A program made the translations under genes and the position numbers. The notes under the pieces were generated by a model that made no database searches, was not told where the DNA came from, and saw only the letters and a list, made by a program, of their open reading frames with translations. Positions 1-8,044 of a DNA stretch of 64,000 bases are shown one piece after another. The first letter of the stretch is position 1. Every line of letters begins with the position of its first letter. Source of the DNA: Streptomyces sp. NBC_00536 (GTDB lineage: Bacteria > Actinomycetota > Actinomycetes > Streptomycetales > Streptomycetaceae); the NCBI RefSeq assembly GCF_036346295.1, contig NZ_CP107820.1, positions 1-64,000 of the forward strand. Direction: 5' to 3'.

Positions 1-330
1 CGCGCTCAGGAGAGAACCGCTCCGCTTCGCGGAGCAGAGCCGCCCTTTGGGCCGGGGTCCTACGCTTCGCTTCGGACTGTCCGGATTCCGCTGCGCTCCA
101 TCCGGACTGGCCCGCTGCGCGGGCCCAGAGAACTCCCTTGCTTCGCGCGGGAGCTGACCTCGTTTCACGGGGTGTAGACCTTCGGCTTGTTGGGGTGTTC
201 GCTTCGCTCCCACCCTGGTCCTTCCGGCTTCGCCTTCAGGACCATAGGGGCCCGCTTCGCGGTCCCCTGCTGGCAGCAGCGGGAAGGCCGCGGCCTCTCT
301 TCGGCTGACGGCCAGTGAGAGCCAACCGAG
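1..330. repeat. Telomere-like array of palindromes at the end of a linear replicon
   Basis: About nine inverted repeats are packed into 300 bases. Examples: 19-35 (7-bp stem, TTC loop), 42-52, 79-86 with 100-107, 109-125 (7-bp stem, TGC loop), 133-153, 193-215, 217-243, 247-267 (9 bp, one mismatch) and the perfect palindrome 285-296. Read on the bottom strand, the tips become GCGAAGC and GCGCAGC, the compact C-GNA-G hairpins described for the 3' overhangs of Streptomyces telomeres. At a left end the overhang would be the bottom strand, so the orientation fits. The array does not begin with the archetypal Streptomyces telomere sequence (CCCGCGGAGCGGG), so it would be a non-archetypal telomere, or the outermost bases are missing. 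No coding frame is convincing here. Confidence 0.6.
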
Positions 331-785
331 AGCAGGGACCTTGGATCCCCCACTCAGGTGCGTCCCCCCGGTAGGGCTCGTGGTTGGTTTTGGGATCCCG
401 CTACAGTCCATGACTCTTCCAGGCCCGAGAGGCCGTCCAACCGGCCCGGGCTTCGCTCTACCCCACCTGATTCATTATAGAGCCAGGATAGATATGGGAA
501 CGGATCCGTTGCAGCGCTCCGAGTGCAGCGGCCGGGTCCCCCGTGTGCGGCGAATGCGGACACGGCCCAGTAGTGCACGGTAGTTGGGCGAATTTCACCG
601 CATCGTGTGGATCGGCGCATCTGCGCCCCGCACCAATGGGTAGTCCCTTGGTGGCTCTTCATGGGGCCAATATGACCAGGTACCCAGGCCATCCATCGCC
701 CTCACGTCCCATCACCTTTACGTACGGGTCGACCGTCCCCGCCTCCTCGAAATCGACCGGCCCACCCAGGAGGAGACAGGCCAAA
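331..785. other. Non-coding spacer and leader between palindromes and first helicase
   Basis: I see no supportable gene. The helicase frame stays open upstream to 543, but the residues encoded there look like non-coding sequence and match no family. A relatively AT-rich patch at 470-500 is the likeliest promoter area. A purine-rich AGGAGGAG around 767-775 lies upstream of the ATG at 786 and is the best ribosome binding site for the helicase. Confidence 0.5.
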
Positions 786-3320
786 ATGCCGATCACAAAC
801 CGCGTCGACCAGCGCGAGGCCGCTCAGCGAGAAGCCATTGACGCAGTTCTCCGCGCCCTGGAACCGCCTACAAGAGCGCACGCGCCCGAGGGAGGGCTCC
901 GGACACAGGTGATCATGGCGACCGGATCGGGAAAGACCCGGGTGGCTATCCACAGCGCGGAAAAGCTCCATGCCAGCCGTGTACTGGTCCTCGTCCCCTC
1001 GCTGGACCTGCTCGCCCAGACCGAGGCCGCATGGCGCGAGGGCGGCCGTCGAGGACCCATGATCGGGATCTCCTCGCTACGCGGTGAGGAAGTCCCCTTC
1101 CCCAACACCACGGACGTGCACGAGCTGGTGGAGTGGACGCGAAGCCTGGACAAGGTCACCGTCTACGCCACGTACGCCTCCCTCGGCCTGGGCACCCTGG
1201 AGAAGGCCCACAACGCCGGCCTCTCAGCTTGGGACCTGATCGTCGTGGACGAGGCGCACCGGACGTCCGGGCGGATCGGAAAGCCGTGGGCGGTGATCCA
1301 CGACAACACCCGGATCCCGGCTTTGCGCCGACTGTACATGACGGCCACGCCGCGGATGTGGCAGCTCGGGGACGAGGAACAGGCCGGCTCGCCGGGCGAG
1401 CTGGTCGCAAGCATGGACGACGACCCGGACGGGCCCTTCGGCAGCCGCTGCTTCACCCTGACGCTCGCGGAAGCCATCGACAGGGGAATCTGCGCCCCCT
1501 ACCAGGTCGTATGCGTGGACATCACCGACCCCCAGCTCCAGGCCGCACAACTCCTGGGCGCCGAAGCCCGCTCCGAGGAGATCCGCGGGGCCCGGCTCGC
1601 CGCTCTGCAGACCGCCCTGGTGAAAGCATCCTCAGAAGAGGACTTCCGCAGAACGCTCGTCTTCCACCACGTCGTCAAAGAGGCCGAAGCCTTCGCCGCA
1701 GGCCTCCCCGACGTCACCGCGCAGCTGAACGACACGGACCCCAAGCTGTACCCGGCCACGATCTGGGCGGACTGGCTCTGCGGCGAGCACAGGCCACTCC
1801 ACCGGCGCCGCGTCCTCGCCGAGTTCGCGGACGGCACCGCCACGGACGGCACCGCCGTGGAGAAGGCCTACCTGTCCTCCGTAAAGGTCCTCGGGGAAGG
1901 CGTCGACACCCGCACCTGCGACTCCGTCTACTGGGCCGACGTCCGCGGCTCCATGCCCGACCTCGTCCAGGCCCTCGGCCGCGCCCTCCGCATGCAGCCC
2001 GACGAAGGGAAAGTCGCCTCCCTCGTCGTGCCGATCCTCCTCGGACCCGGCGAGACAGCGGACAACATGCTCACCAGCCGGGCGTACGACGGACTCGCCA
2101 AACTCCTCGAAGCACTCCGAGCCCACGACGCCCGGATCGTGGAGACCCTCGCCGAGCAGCAAGCGCCGAGCCGCTACAAGCCCGTCAGCGAACGCGGCAG
2201 CAGCAAGAACGGCAATGGGTCCGGCAGCGGCTCCGGGAGCGTCAGCGCCCCCGCCAAAACCCTGCTGAAGTTCTCCACACCGCGCGACCCGGCCGCGCTC
2301 GCAGCGTTCATCAACCTGCGCATCCTCAACCCCGAACACGAACACTGGCGCCGCGGGGTAGAAGCCACCGTCATCTACGCCCGCACCCACGGCAACCTCC
2401 GTGTCCCATCCACCTTCCGCGTTCCGGACGCGGACAACACGAAAGCGTCCGGTTGGCCAGCCTCGCTCGCCAACTTCCCCCTCGGGCAATGGACCGCCGA
2501 CGCCAGGAAGCGCTACACCCGCGGACACATGAACGCCGAGCGCGTCACCCAGCTGGAGAAACTCGGCATGATCTGGTCCCACCACGACGTCGCGTGGGAA
2601 GAAGGCCTGGCCGCCGCACGCGGCTGGGCCGCCGAACACGGCCACCTCCTGGCCCCGCGAGACGCCACCTACCAGGGCACGGCAGTGGGAATCTGGCTGA
2701 AGAACGCCCGAGTCGCCGCCCGCAGAACGGCGGAGAACGAGCAGCGGCACTCCGAGGGACTGCCCCTCCAGCCATCGGCCTGGACGATGACACAGGACCG
2801 CCGCAAGCAGCTGGAGGACATCGACCCCTCCTGGTGCCCGGACTGGCCCGTGACATGGCAGCGCTGCTTCCACCTCGTCCGACTCCACCTCAACACCGGC
2901 CAGGCACTACCAACCGCGGCAAGCAAGGTCATGCGCCAGGGCGAGGACCTCAGCCGGTGGGTCACCTCAGTCCGGCGCGGATGGAGCCAACTCACCAACG
3001 TGCAGCAGTGGATGTGCACGCAGATCCTCGGCATCACACCCGCGACCGAGAACAAGAAACCGAAACCCCGTACCAGCCAGGCCAACAAGTGGGCGATGCA
3101 CTACGAAGCCGCAACCCAGTTCTTCGAGCGCGAGGGGCACCTGGCTGTGCCCCGCAAGCACATCGAGACGATCACCATCGGCGGCGACAGCGAGGACCAG
3201 AAGCAACAAGACGTGGCGCTGAAGCTCGGCGCGTGGATCGCCAACCAACGCGCCCGGGCCGCCACCCTCGCACCGGAACGCGTCGAGCAGCTGTCCAAGG
3301 CCGGGATGCGGTGGGCGTAG
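786..3320 (+). CDS. DEAD/DEAH-box helicase with helicase-associated repeats, telomere-adjacent
   Basis: Superfamily 2 helicase, 844 aa from the ATG at 786; a longer in-frame start exists but the extra residues are not family-like. Seen: Walker A MATGSGKT (residues ~44-51), DEAH box VVDEAH (~153-158), motif III-like MTATPR, and a C-terminal motif VI-like QALGRALRM. A Gly/Ser-rich linker follows, then several helicase-associated repeats, each ending in a pattern such as LGMIW or AGMRW. The family (related to TtrA) is common next to the telomeres of Streptomyces chromosomes and linear plasmids, where a role in conjugal transfer or end maintenance has been proposed. Its place right after the palindrome array supports a telomere-linked helicase. 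The exact substrate cannot be read from sequence. It faces the second helicase across a 187-bp gap. Confidence 0.85.
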   Translation: MPITNRVDQREAAQREAIDAVLRALEPPTRAHAPEGGLRTQVIMATGSGKTRVAIHSAEKLHASRVLVLVPSLDLLAQTEAAWREGGRRGPMIGISSLRGEEVPFPNTTDVHELVEWTRSLDKVTVYATYASLGLGTLEKAHNAGLSAWDLIVVDEAHRTSGRIGKPWAVIHDNTRIPALRRLYMTATPRMWQLGDEEQAGSPGELVASMDDDPDGPFGSRCFTLTLAEAIDRGICAPYQVVCVDITDPQLQAAQLLGAEARSEEIRGARLAALQTALVKASSEEDFRRTLVFHHVVKEAEAFAAGLPDVTAQLNDTDPKLYPATIWADWLCGEHRPLHRRRVLAEFADGTATDGTAVEKAYLSSVKVLGEGVDTRTCDSVYWADVRGSMPDLVQALGRALRMQPDEGKVASLVVPILLGPGETADNMLTSRAYDGLAKLLEALRAHDARIVETLAEQQAPSRYKPVSERGSSKNGNGSGSGSGSVSAPAKTLLKFSTPRDPAALAAFINLRILNPEHEHWRRGVEATVIYARTHGNLRVPSTFRVPDADNTKASGWPASLANFPLGQWTADARKRYTRGHMNAERVTQLEKLGMIWSHHDVAWEEGLAAARGWAAEHGHLLAPRDATYQGTAVGIWLKNARVAARRTAENEQRHSEGLPLQPSAWTMTQDRRKQLEDIDPSWCPDWPVTWQRCFHLVRLHLNTGQALPTAASKVMRQGEDLSRWVTSVRRGWSQLTNVQQWMCTQILGITPATENKKPKPRTSQANKWAMHYEAATQFFEREGHLAVPRKHIETITIGGDSEDQKQQDVALKLGAWIANQRARAATLAPERVEQLSKAGMRWA

Positions 3321-3507
3321 CCGCGCGCAGTGGTGGATATCAGGGGGACCTCGGCCCGCAGCCAGACGCAGGGGTAGCTCAATAGCAGTTCTGTAAACAA
3401 CGGCCTGTCCGCATCGCCGACCGTACTGCCGCGCAACCCCAGCACGCTGGCATCCAGAACCCCGTTGCCCGCCACCGCGGGGCGTCACCCGGGGAACACA
3501 GGAGCCA

Positions 3508-5823
3508 TCAGCACCATCGCATGTCCAGGGCCTCCAGAGCGTTGATCTGCCGCAAAGTGAGCCGGGCGGGATCGCGGCGCCGTTCGCACAGCCAGCGGCG
3601 CAGCAGGAGCGGGTCGCCCGCATCGTCGCCGCGGTAGGCGGTGGGGACAGCGAGGTGCTGATGGGTGCGCCAGAACAGGTAGGCCTCGCGCAGCCCTCTG
3701 TGGAAGGCCCAGGCCGAGTATCCGCGAGGCCGGTCCAGCAGGTGGGCGAGGGGGTGGCGCAGAGGGATCTGGCCGAGGAGTTCGTGCTGGGTGGCGGTGA
3801 GGTGGGGCAGAGCGGCTATCTGATCGGCCAGCCAGTGGCTGTAGGGGTTGGTGGCCTGTTCGGGACCGAGGTCGGGGAAGGGAACCTTGTTCCGGCGTGC
3901 GGCACTGAGGACGGCCGCGTAGGTACGGCGCCACTGCCCGCCCGGGTCCCAAGGGCTGTTCCACCAGGGGTAGATCTCGTTGAGGGCGCGGTGATAGCAG
4001 TAGGGCAGGGTGTGGCGGTCTGCTTCGGCGCGGCGTCGGGAGAGCCACATACCCAGACGGACCCCGTGATGGGTTTCGGTGCGGGCGGGGGCAAGGTGGC
4101 CATGGCGGCCGGTGTAGTCGCGTGCGATGTCGAGAGTGAACTCGATGCTGGTGGGCGGGTGTTCCCACCGGATGCCGAGGCGTTCGAGGTCTTGGGCGCG
4201 CTGTGGCAGGAGCATGCCGTGCTGTTTCATGGAGCGCTGCCTGCCGACCCACCAGCCCAGGTAGAAGCCGTCCGGAGCCTGGTGGCGGCTGGGAACGTTC
4301 AGATGGTGGTGGGTGTCGTAGTAGGCCTGGGCGTGCTGGTAGGCGGTGTCCCAGATCTGGTTGGGAGCGGACACGTGCCGGGGGCGGAGCAGGCCGATGA
4401 GTTCGTCGGCCCGTAGCGGCCGGGCAAGGGTGTAGGGGCGCTGGGTGCGGTCGCCACTGTGGAAAATGACGCGGTCGAAGACGAGTTCGTCCCACATGCT
4501 GAGGCTGATGAGGATCTGGTGCAGCAGGTGGAAATTGGTGCCTTTGACTCCGTCTTCGATTTTCTGGTTCGGGCTGAGGTAGACGGGGACGATGATGCGG
4601 GCGATCTTGCCCTGTCCGGGGATCTGGCGAAGGGCTCGGCCGATGGCCTGGAGGATCTGGACGGGGCTGCTCTTGGGATCGGCGAACAGGACGGAGTCCA
4701 GAGCGGGGATGTCGACGCCCTCGGTGAAGCAGTTGCAGTTGCTGAGCACCGCTCTGCGCGGAAGATCCTCTCCCGCGGGGCCATGCGTGGGGGTGTCGAT
4801 GAACTCCTGGAGTGCCGTGCGGCGGGTGATGGCGCGAAGGTTGCTGTGGACCACGTTGCTGGAGAGACGGCAGCGCATGTACGGGGGCATGTACTGCGCG
4901 GTCTCGGCGAGGGTTTCGGCGAAGACAGAGGCATCGGCGATGTAGGTGTGGAAGGTAAGGGTCCGCCTGAGGTCGTAGAGGTGCTGGGCCTGCAGGAGGG
5001 CGACTTGTGCGGCTGCCAGGCGCAGTCCCTCACTGGTGGCGTCGGTTCGTCCGGGATGGCGCAGGGCTCGTCTGAGGTCCTCTTCTGTGACTTCGACGGC
5101 GACGATCTCGTAGTCGGCCAGAAGGCCTTCGGCGATCGATTCGGCCAGGGAGAGACGGCAGACGACCGGCCCGTACAGGCGTGGGTCATCCATGGAGGCG
5201 ATGACGTCGGTGCCCAGGGTGTCCCCGTCCGTGCCGGGGGCGAGGACGCGGGGTGTGGCGGTCATGTGCAGGCGCCTGCGGGCGGGAAAGAGGGCGTCGT
5301 CAAGGACACGGGCCCAGGGCCGGTTGCCGTCACCGGCGGTACGGTGGGCCTCGTCGCAGATGATGAGGTCCCAGCGGGCGAGGTGGTGGTCGCGGTGGGC
5401 CTCTTCGATCTTCTCCTGTGACTGGTAGGTGCAGAAGACATTCAGGGGGCCGAAGGCCGCAGCCCTGGCGGCGTGGTGGGCCAGTTCCGCGGATGATCCG
5501 ACCCGCAGGACACCGGCGGGCAGGGTGCTGCCAGCCTCCTCGTGGCAGATGATCAGGTAGAGGCCCCGGCGGCCTTCACTCTGCCAGGCCTGCGCGGTCT
5601 GGTAGAGCAGTTGGATGTTGGGGGCGAAGAGCACCACGTTGCCGTGCGGGGCGATCCGGTGGGCGATGTGGAGGGCGACGAGGGTTTTGCCGGTGCCGGT
5701 GGCCATCACGACGCTGATGCGGGCGTGATGGTCGAGGAACGCGGAGACGCTGTTGTCGACGGCGACGGCCTGGTGGCCGCGCAGCGGGGTGGCGAGCTGT
5801 TCTTCGGTGACGGTTCCGGGCAC
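3508..5823 (-). CDS. Second DEAD/DEAH-box helicase with helicase-associated repeats
   Basis: 771 aa, GTG start at 5823 with AAGGGAG six bases upstream. Motifs: Walker A MATGTGKT near residues 40-47, CDEAH, HMTATPR, and QAIGRALRQ. The C-terminal third has helicase-associated repeats with aromatic-rich ends (LGIRW, LDMRW). The architecture matches the first helicase, but the sequence is clearly divergent, so this is a paralogue rather than a recent duplicate. It converges on the first helicase and diverges from the Tn7-like operon that starts 200 bp away. It may be a subtelomeric gene or cargo of the transposon; the window does not settle this. Confidence 0.85.
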   Translation of the reverse strand: MPGTVTEEQLATPLRGHQAVAVDNSVSAFLDHHARISVVMATGTGKTLVALHIAHRIAPHGNVVLFAPNIQLLYQTAQAWQSEGRRGLYLIICHEEAGSTLPAGVLRVGSSAELAHHAARAAAFGPLNVFCTYQSQEKIEEAHRDHHLARWDLIICDEAHRTAGDGNRPWARVLDDALFPARRRLHMTATPRVLAPGTDGDTLGTDVIASMDDPRLYGPVVCRLSLAESIAEGLLADYEIVAVEVTEEDLRRALRHPGRTDATSEGLRLAAAQVALLQAQHLYDLRRTLTFHTYIADASVFAETLAETAQYMPPYMRCRLSSNVVHSNLRAITRRTALQEFIDTPTHGPAGEDLPRRAVLSNCNCFTEGVDIPALDSVLFADPKSSPVQILQAIGRALRQIPGQGKIARIIVPVYLSPNQKIEDGVKGTNFHLLHQILISLSMWDELVFDRVIFHSGDRTQRPYTLARPLRADELIGLLRPRHVSAPNQIWDTAYQHAQAYYDTHHHLNVPSRHQAPDGFYLGWWVGRQRSMKQHGMLLPQRAQDLERLGIRWEHPPTSIEFTLDIARDYTGRHGHLAPARTETHHGVRLGMWLSRRRAEADRHTLPYCYHRALNEIYPWWNSPWDPGGQWRRTYAAVLSAARRNKVPFPDLGPEQATNPYSHWLADQIAALPHLTATQHELLGQIPLRHPLAHLLDRPRGYSAWAFHRGLREAYLFWRTHQHLAVPTAYRGDDAGDPLLLRRWLCERRRDPARLTLRQINALEALDMRWC

Positions 5824-6025
5824 CGGTGGCTCCCTTGCGATCGCATGCCTGGAACCTCATGGTCCGCGCAGGAAACCGTGCCCAGTTTCCTTTTCGCCGA
5901 CCGGTTCACACTTTCGGGCATATCCGACGGGCAGGCAGGTTTCGGCGGCACGGTGCGGAGCAGCATGAGGCAGCCGTGCTCTCGACAGCGGTGTCGGCAG
6001 CGGGGCAGCTCCGGAGAGGGGAAAG

Positions 6026-7147
6026 GTGAACGGGCAGGGAGCGGTGCCCTGGCGGTTCGGCCCTCGCCGGCCGCTGCCGGTGCGGGTCGTGCCGGTAGAA
6101 GGCGAGTCGACGGGCAGTTTCGTCGGCCGGCTCGCACACGGCCAGGGCCTTCAGCTGGAAGAGCTGCTGGAGCGCGTGGGCTTCGGACAGGCCTCAACCG
6201 ATCCGGTGCGGGTTCGGGCCTATCCCTCCACCACCGAGATGTACGTCAACGAGCAGGGACTTGAGTACCTGGCGGTACTTGCCGGGAGCACCGTGCGGGC
6301 GCTGCAGGAGGCCCTGCCCAGCACGGCGGCCGCGCACCTGCTCAAGGCCGAAAGCACACCGGTGTGGAAGTGGCCGTGGCTGGTGCGCGAGGGTCACCTG
6401 GTGCCGCTGTGCGGGGCTTGCGCCGCCGACCGCGGGGTGCGGGAGAGGGTGTGGATGCTCAGTGCGGACCGCTGGCGGGTGTGCGGGGAACATGGGCGGT
6501 TCACCGACAACGACAGCACCGGGGGCGAGCGCGGGCTGTCGCTGAAACTGCTGCCGGAGACGGCACGGGCGCACCAGGAGCGGGAAGCCCTCCAGCGTCG
6601 GTACGGGCCAGCCGGCCGGGAGCTGTTCGCCGACGCCTTCCAGATCACGGTGCACTGGTGGACACACCTCCCCGGCACCCCACGCTGGATACAGCGGGCA
6701 CGGGAGGCGGACCTCACGGCGCGGGCGGTGTCTACCGCGCCGCTCGTGCTGATGCCGGAGGCCGCGGCCCTGGCGGAGCGGCTGGCCGCTTTCGAGCAGG
6801 CGGACCGGCGGGACGGGCAGGCCCGTACGCGATGGCTGGACAGGCTGCGGGACGAGATGGACCGGTGGGGCGTCGACTTCCCCGTCGGCCGGCTGGCGCT
6901 GATGGACTGGCTGCAACGACACAGCACCCCCACCGCCCGGGCGCCGGACACCACCGGCGGGCTTGCCGTGGAAACGGCACCGCCGGTGCGACCTGGTCGT
7001 GCCGGCGGACCGGCCGCCGGAGAACCACGGCAGGTGCCGGACCTGCGACTGCCAGCCGGACACACACGAGCGGCACAATCCACCGGGGTCCTTCAGGCGG
7101 CATCGTGCCTCCCCTGGCAACTGGGACAGCCCGCATGCGAGATGTGA
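6026..7147 (+). CDS. tniQ: TniQ-family transposition target-selection protein
   Basis: 373 aa from the GTG at 6026, with a strong GGAGAGGGG ribosome site. TniQ/TnsD proteins choose the target and recruit the TnsC ATPase in Tn7-like transposition. Visible features: an N-terminal segment of the TniQ type (ESTGSFVGRLA, residues ~26-36) and a zinc-finger-like CGAC...CGEH cluster around residues 130-160. A long, less conserved C-terminus follows, and its last ~60 residues (Ala/Gly/Pro-rich) look poorly constrained. It is the first gene of the operon tniQ-tnsA-tnsB-tnsC. Only one TniQ-type gene is present, so it is the only visible candidate for target choice. Confidence 0.8.
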   Translation: MNGQGAVPWRFGPRRPLPVRVVPVEGESTGSFVGRLAHGQGLQLEELLERVGFGQASTDPVRVRAYPSTTEMYVNEQGLEYLAVLAGSTVRALQEALPSTAAAHLLKAESTPVWKWPWLVREGHLVPLCGACAADRGVRERVWMLSADRWRVCGEHGRFTDNDSTGGERGLSLKLLPETARAHQEREALQRRYGPAGRELFADAFQITVHWWTHLPGTPRWIQRAREADLTARAVSTAPLVLMPEAAALAERLAAFEQADRRDGQARTRWLDRLRDEMDRWGVDFPVGRLALMDWLQRHSTPTARAPDTTGGLAVETAPPVRPGRAGGPAAGEPRQVPDLRLPAGHTRAAQSTGVLQAASCLPWQLGQPACEM

Positions 7148-7272
7148 AACCCGGCGGCGCGACGGCGTCCTCTGCGGGCGGCGATGCCGCGGAGGATACG
7201 GGAACGGGCAGTGGCGTTCCCCGGCGGTCTGGTGTGCGCAGCGGCGCGACACTTCTGCGGGAAACGGGCGGC

Positions 7273-8034
7273 ATGAGCGCGGTGGAGAGTCCCGGCGGCC
7301 TGCCGGAGAGTGAGACGGTCCGGGGCCTGGAGCGGGATGTCGTGGCCTGGTACCGCGAACCGTACGGACCGGCGCGCGTCTGCGACGCGGCGGGGCTTCG
7401 AGAAGTGGCGCTGGAAGAGTTCGGGCCGGTGAGCGAGCCGGTGCCCTACCGGGGCCGCAAAGGCATCATCACCTACTGGCCCCTCGCGAACGGGCGGACG
7501 GTGATATGCGGGTCGCTACGCATGTGGCACATCGCGCTCGCGCTGGACTTCGACGAGCACATCGATGCGTTCAGCTGCGAGCCACTGGAACTGCGCTGGC
7601 GAGCCGGTCAGCGGTCAATGCGGTGGCGGCCCCCGTTCGTAGCCCGTACCCGGGACGGGGAGCGCCAGGTCCTGCTCCTGTCGTTCCCTGCAGGGGCGCC
7701 GTCCGCGGTGCACACCGACCGGCTGCGCGTGCTCGGCGAGGTCGCCCAGGCAGCCGGGTGGCAGATCAGGCACGTGCCAGACCCCTCCACCTTTCAGACG
7801 CAGAACCTGCGATGGCTGGCCGGCTACCGCTTCCCCTCCCCGGCAGCAGCAGGTGAACGCGAGGCGCTGCTGGGCGCCTTCGGCCAGCCCATCGGGCTGC
7901 GGCAGGGATGTGCGGCCAGTGGTCTGCCTGCACTGGCCGCGCTGGACTTGGCGTACCGGATGATCTGGCAGCGAAGGCTGCACATCGACTGGCAGCGGCT
8001 GCTGTTGCCCGATTCACTCGCCTGGGCCGGCTGA
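7273..8034 (+). CDS. TnsA-like subunit, predicted nuclease-deficient
   Basis: 253 aa from the ATG at 7273; an in-frame ATG at 7135 would overlap tniQ. In Tn7-like elements TnsA cuts the 5' ends of the transposon while TnsB cuts the 3' ends. The C-terminal half matches the actinobacterial TnsA-like family (LRWLAGYRFP, then a LAYRMIWQRRLHIDW-like tail), and the core retains LALDFDEHIDAF. At the positions expected for the PD-(D/E)XK catalytic residues I see Met in SLRMW instead of Glu, PPF instead of PDF, and LLLSF instead of an acidic residue before K/R. Cleavage activity is therefore doubtful and the role may be structural. It sits 10 bp before tnsB, consistent with co-transcription. Confidence 0.65.
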   Translation: MSAVESPGGLPESETVRGLERDVVAWYREPYGPARVCDAAGLREVALEEFGPVSEPVPYRGRKGIITYWPLANGRTVICGSLRMWHIALALDFDEHIDAFSCEPLELRWRAGQRSMRWRPPFVARTRDGERQVLLLSFPAGAPSAVHTDRLRVLGEVAQAAGWQIRHVPDPSTFQTQNLRWLAGYRFPSPAAAGEREALLGAFGQPIGLRQGCAASGLPALAALDLAYRMIWQRRLHIDWQRLLLPDSLAWAG

Positions 8035-8044
8035 GGAGCACTCC

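Noticed and set aside
1133..3385. Long frame (750 aa) overlapping the first helicase
   Set aside because: Arg/Pro/Ala-rich translation typical of a shadow frame in GC-rich DNA; no motifs.
3370..3400. Possible tRNA 5' fragment (GGGGTAGCTCAA)
   Set aside because: The D-stem does not pair and no rest of the tRNA follows; likely chance.
5985..6030. TGTCGG near 5990 as transposon left end, paired with CCGACA near 13062
   Set aside because: The left copy abuts the tniQ start, leaving no room for transposase sites, and six bases match by chance easily.
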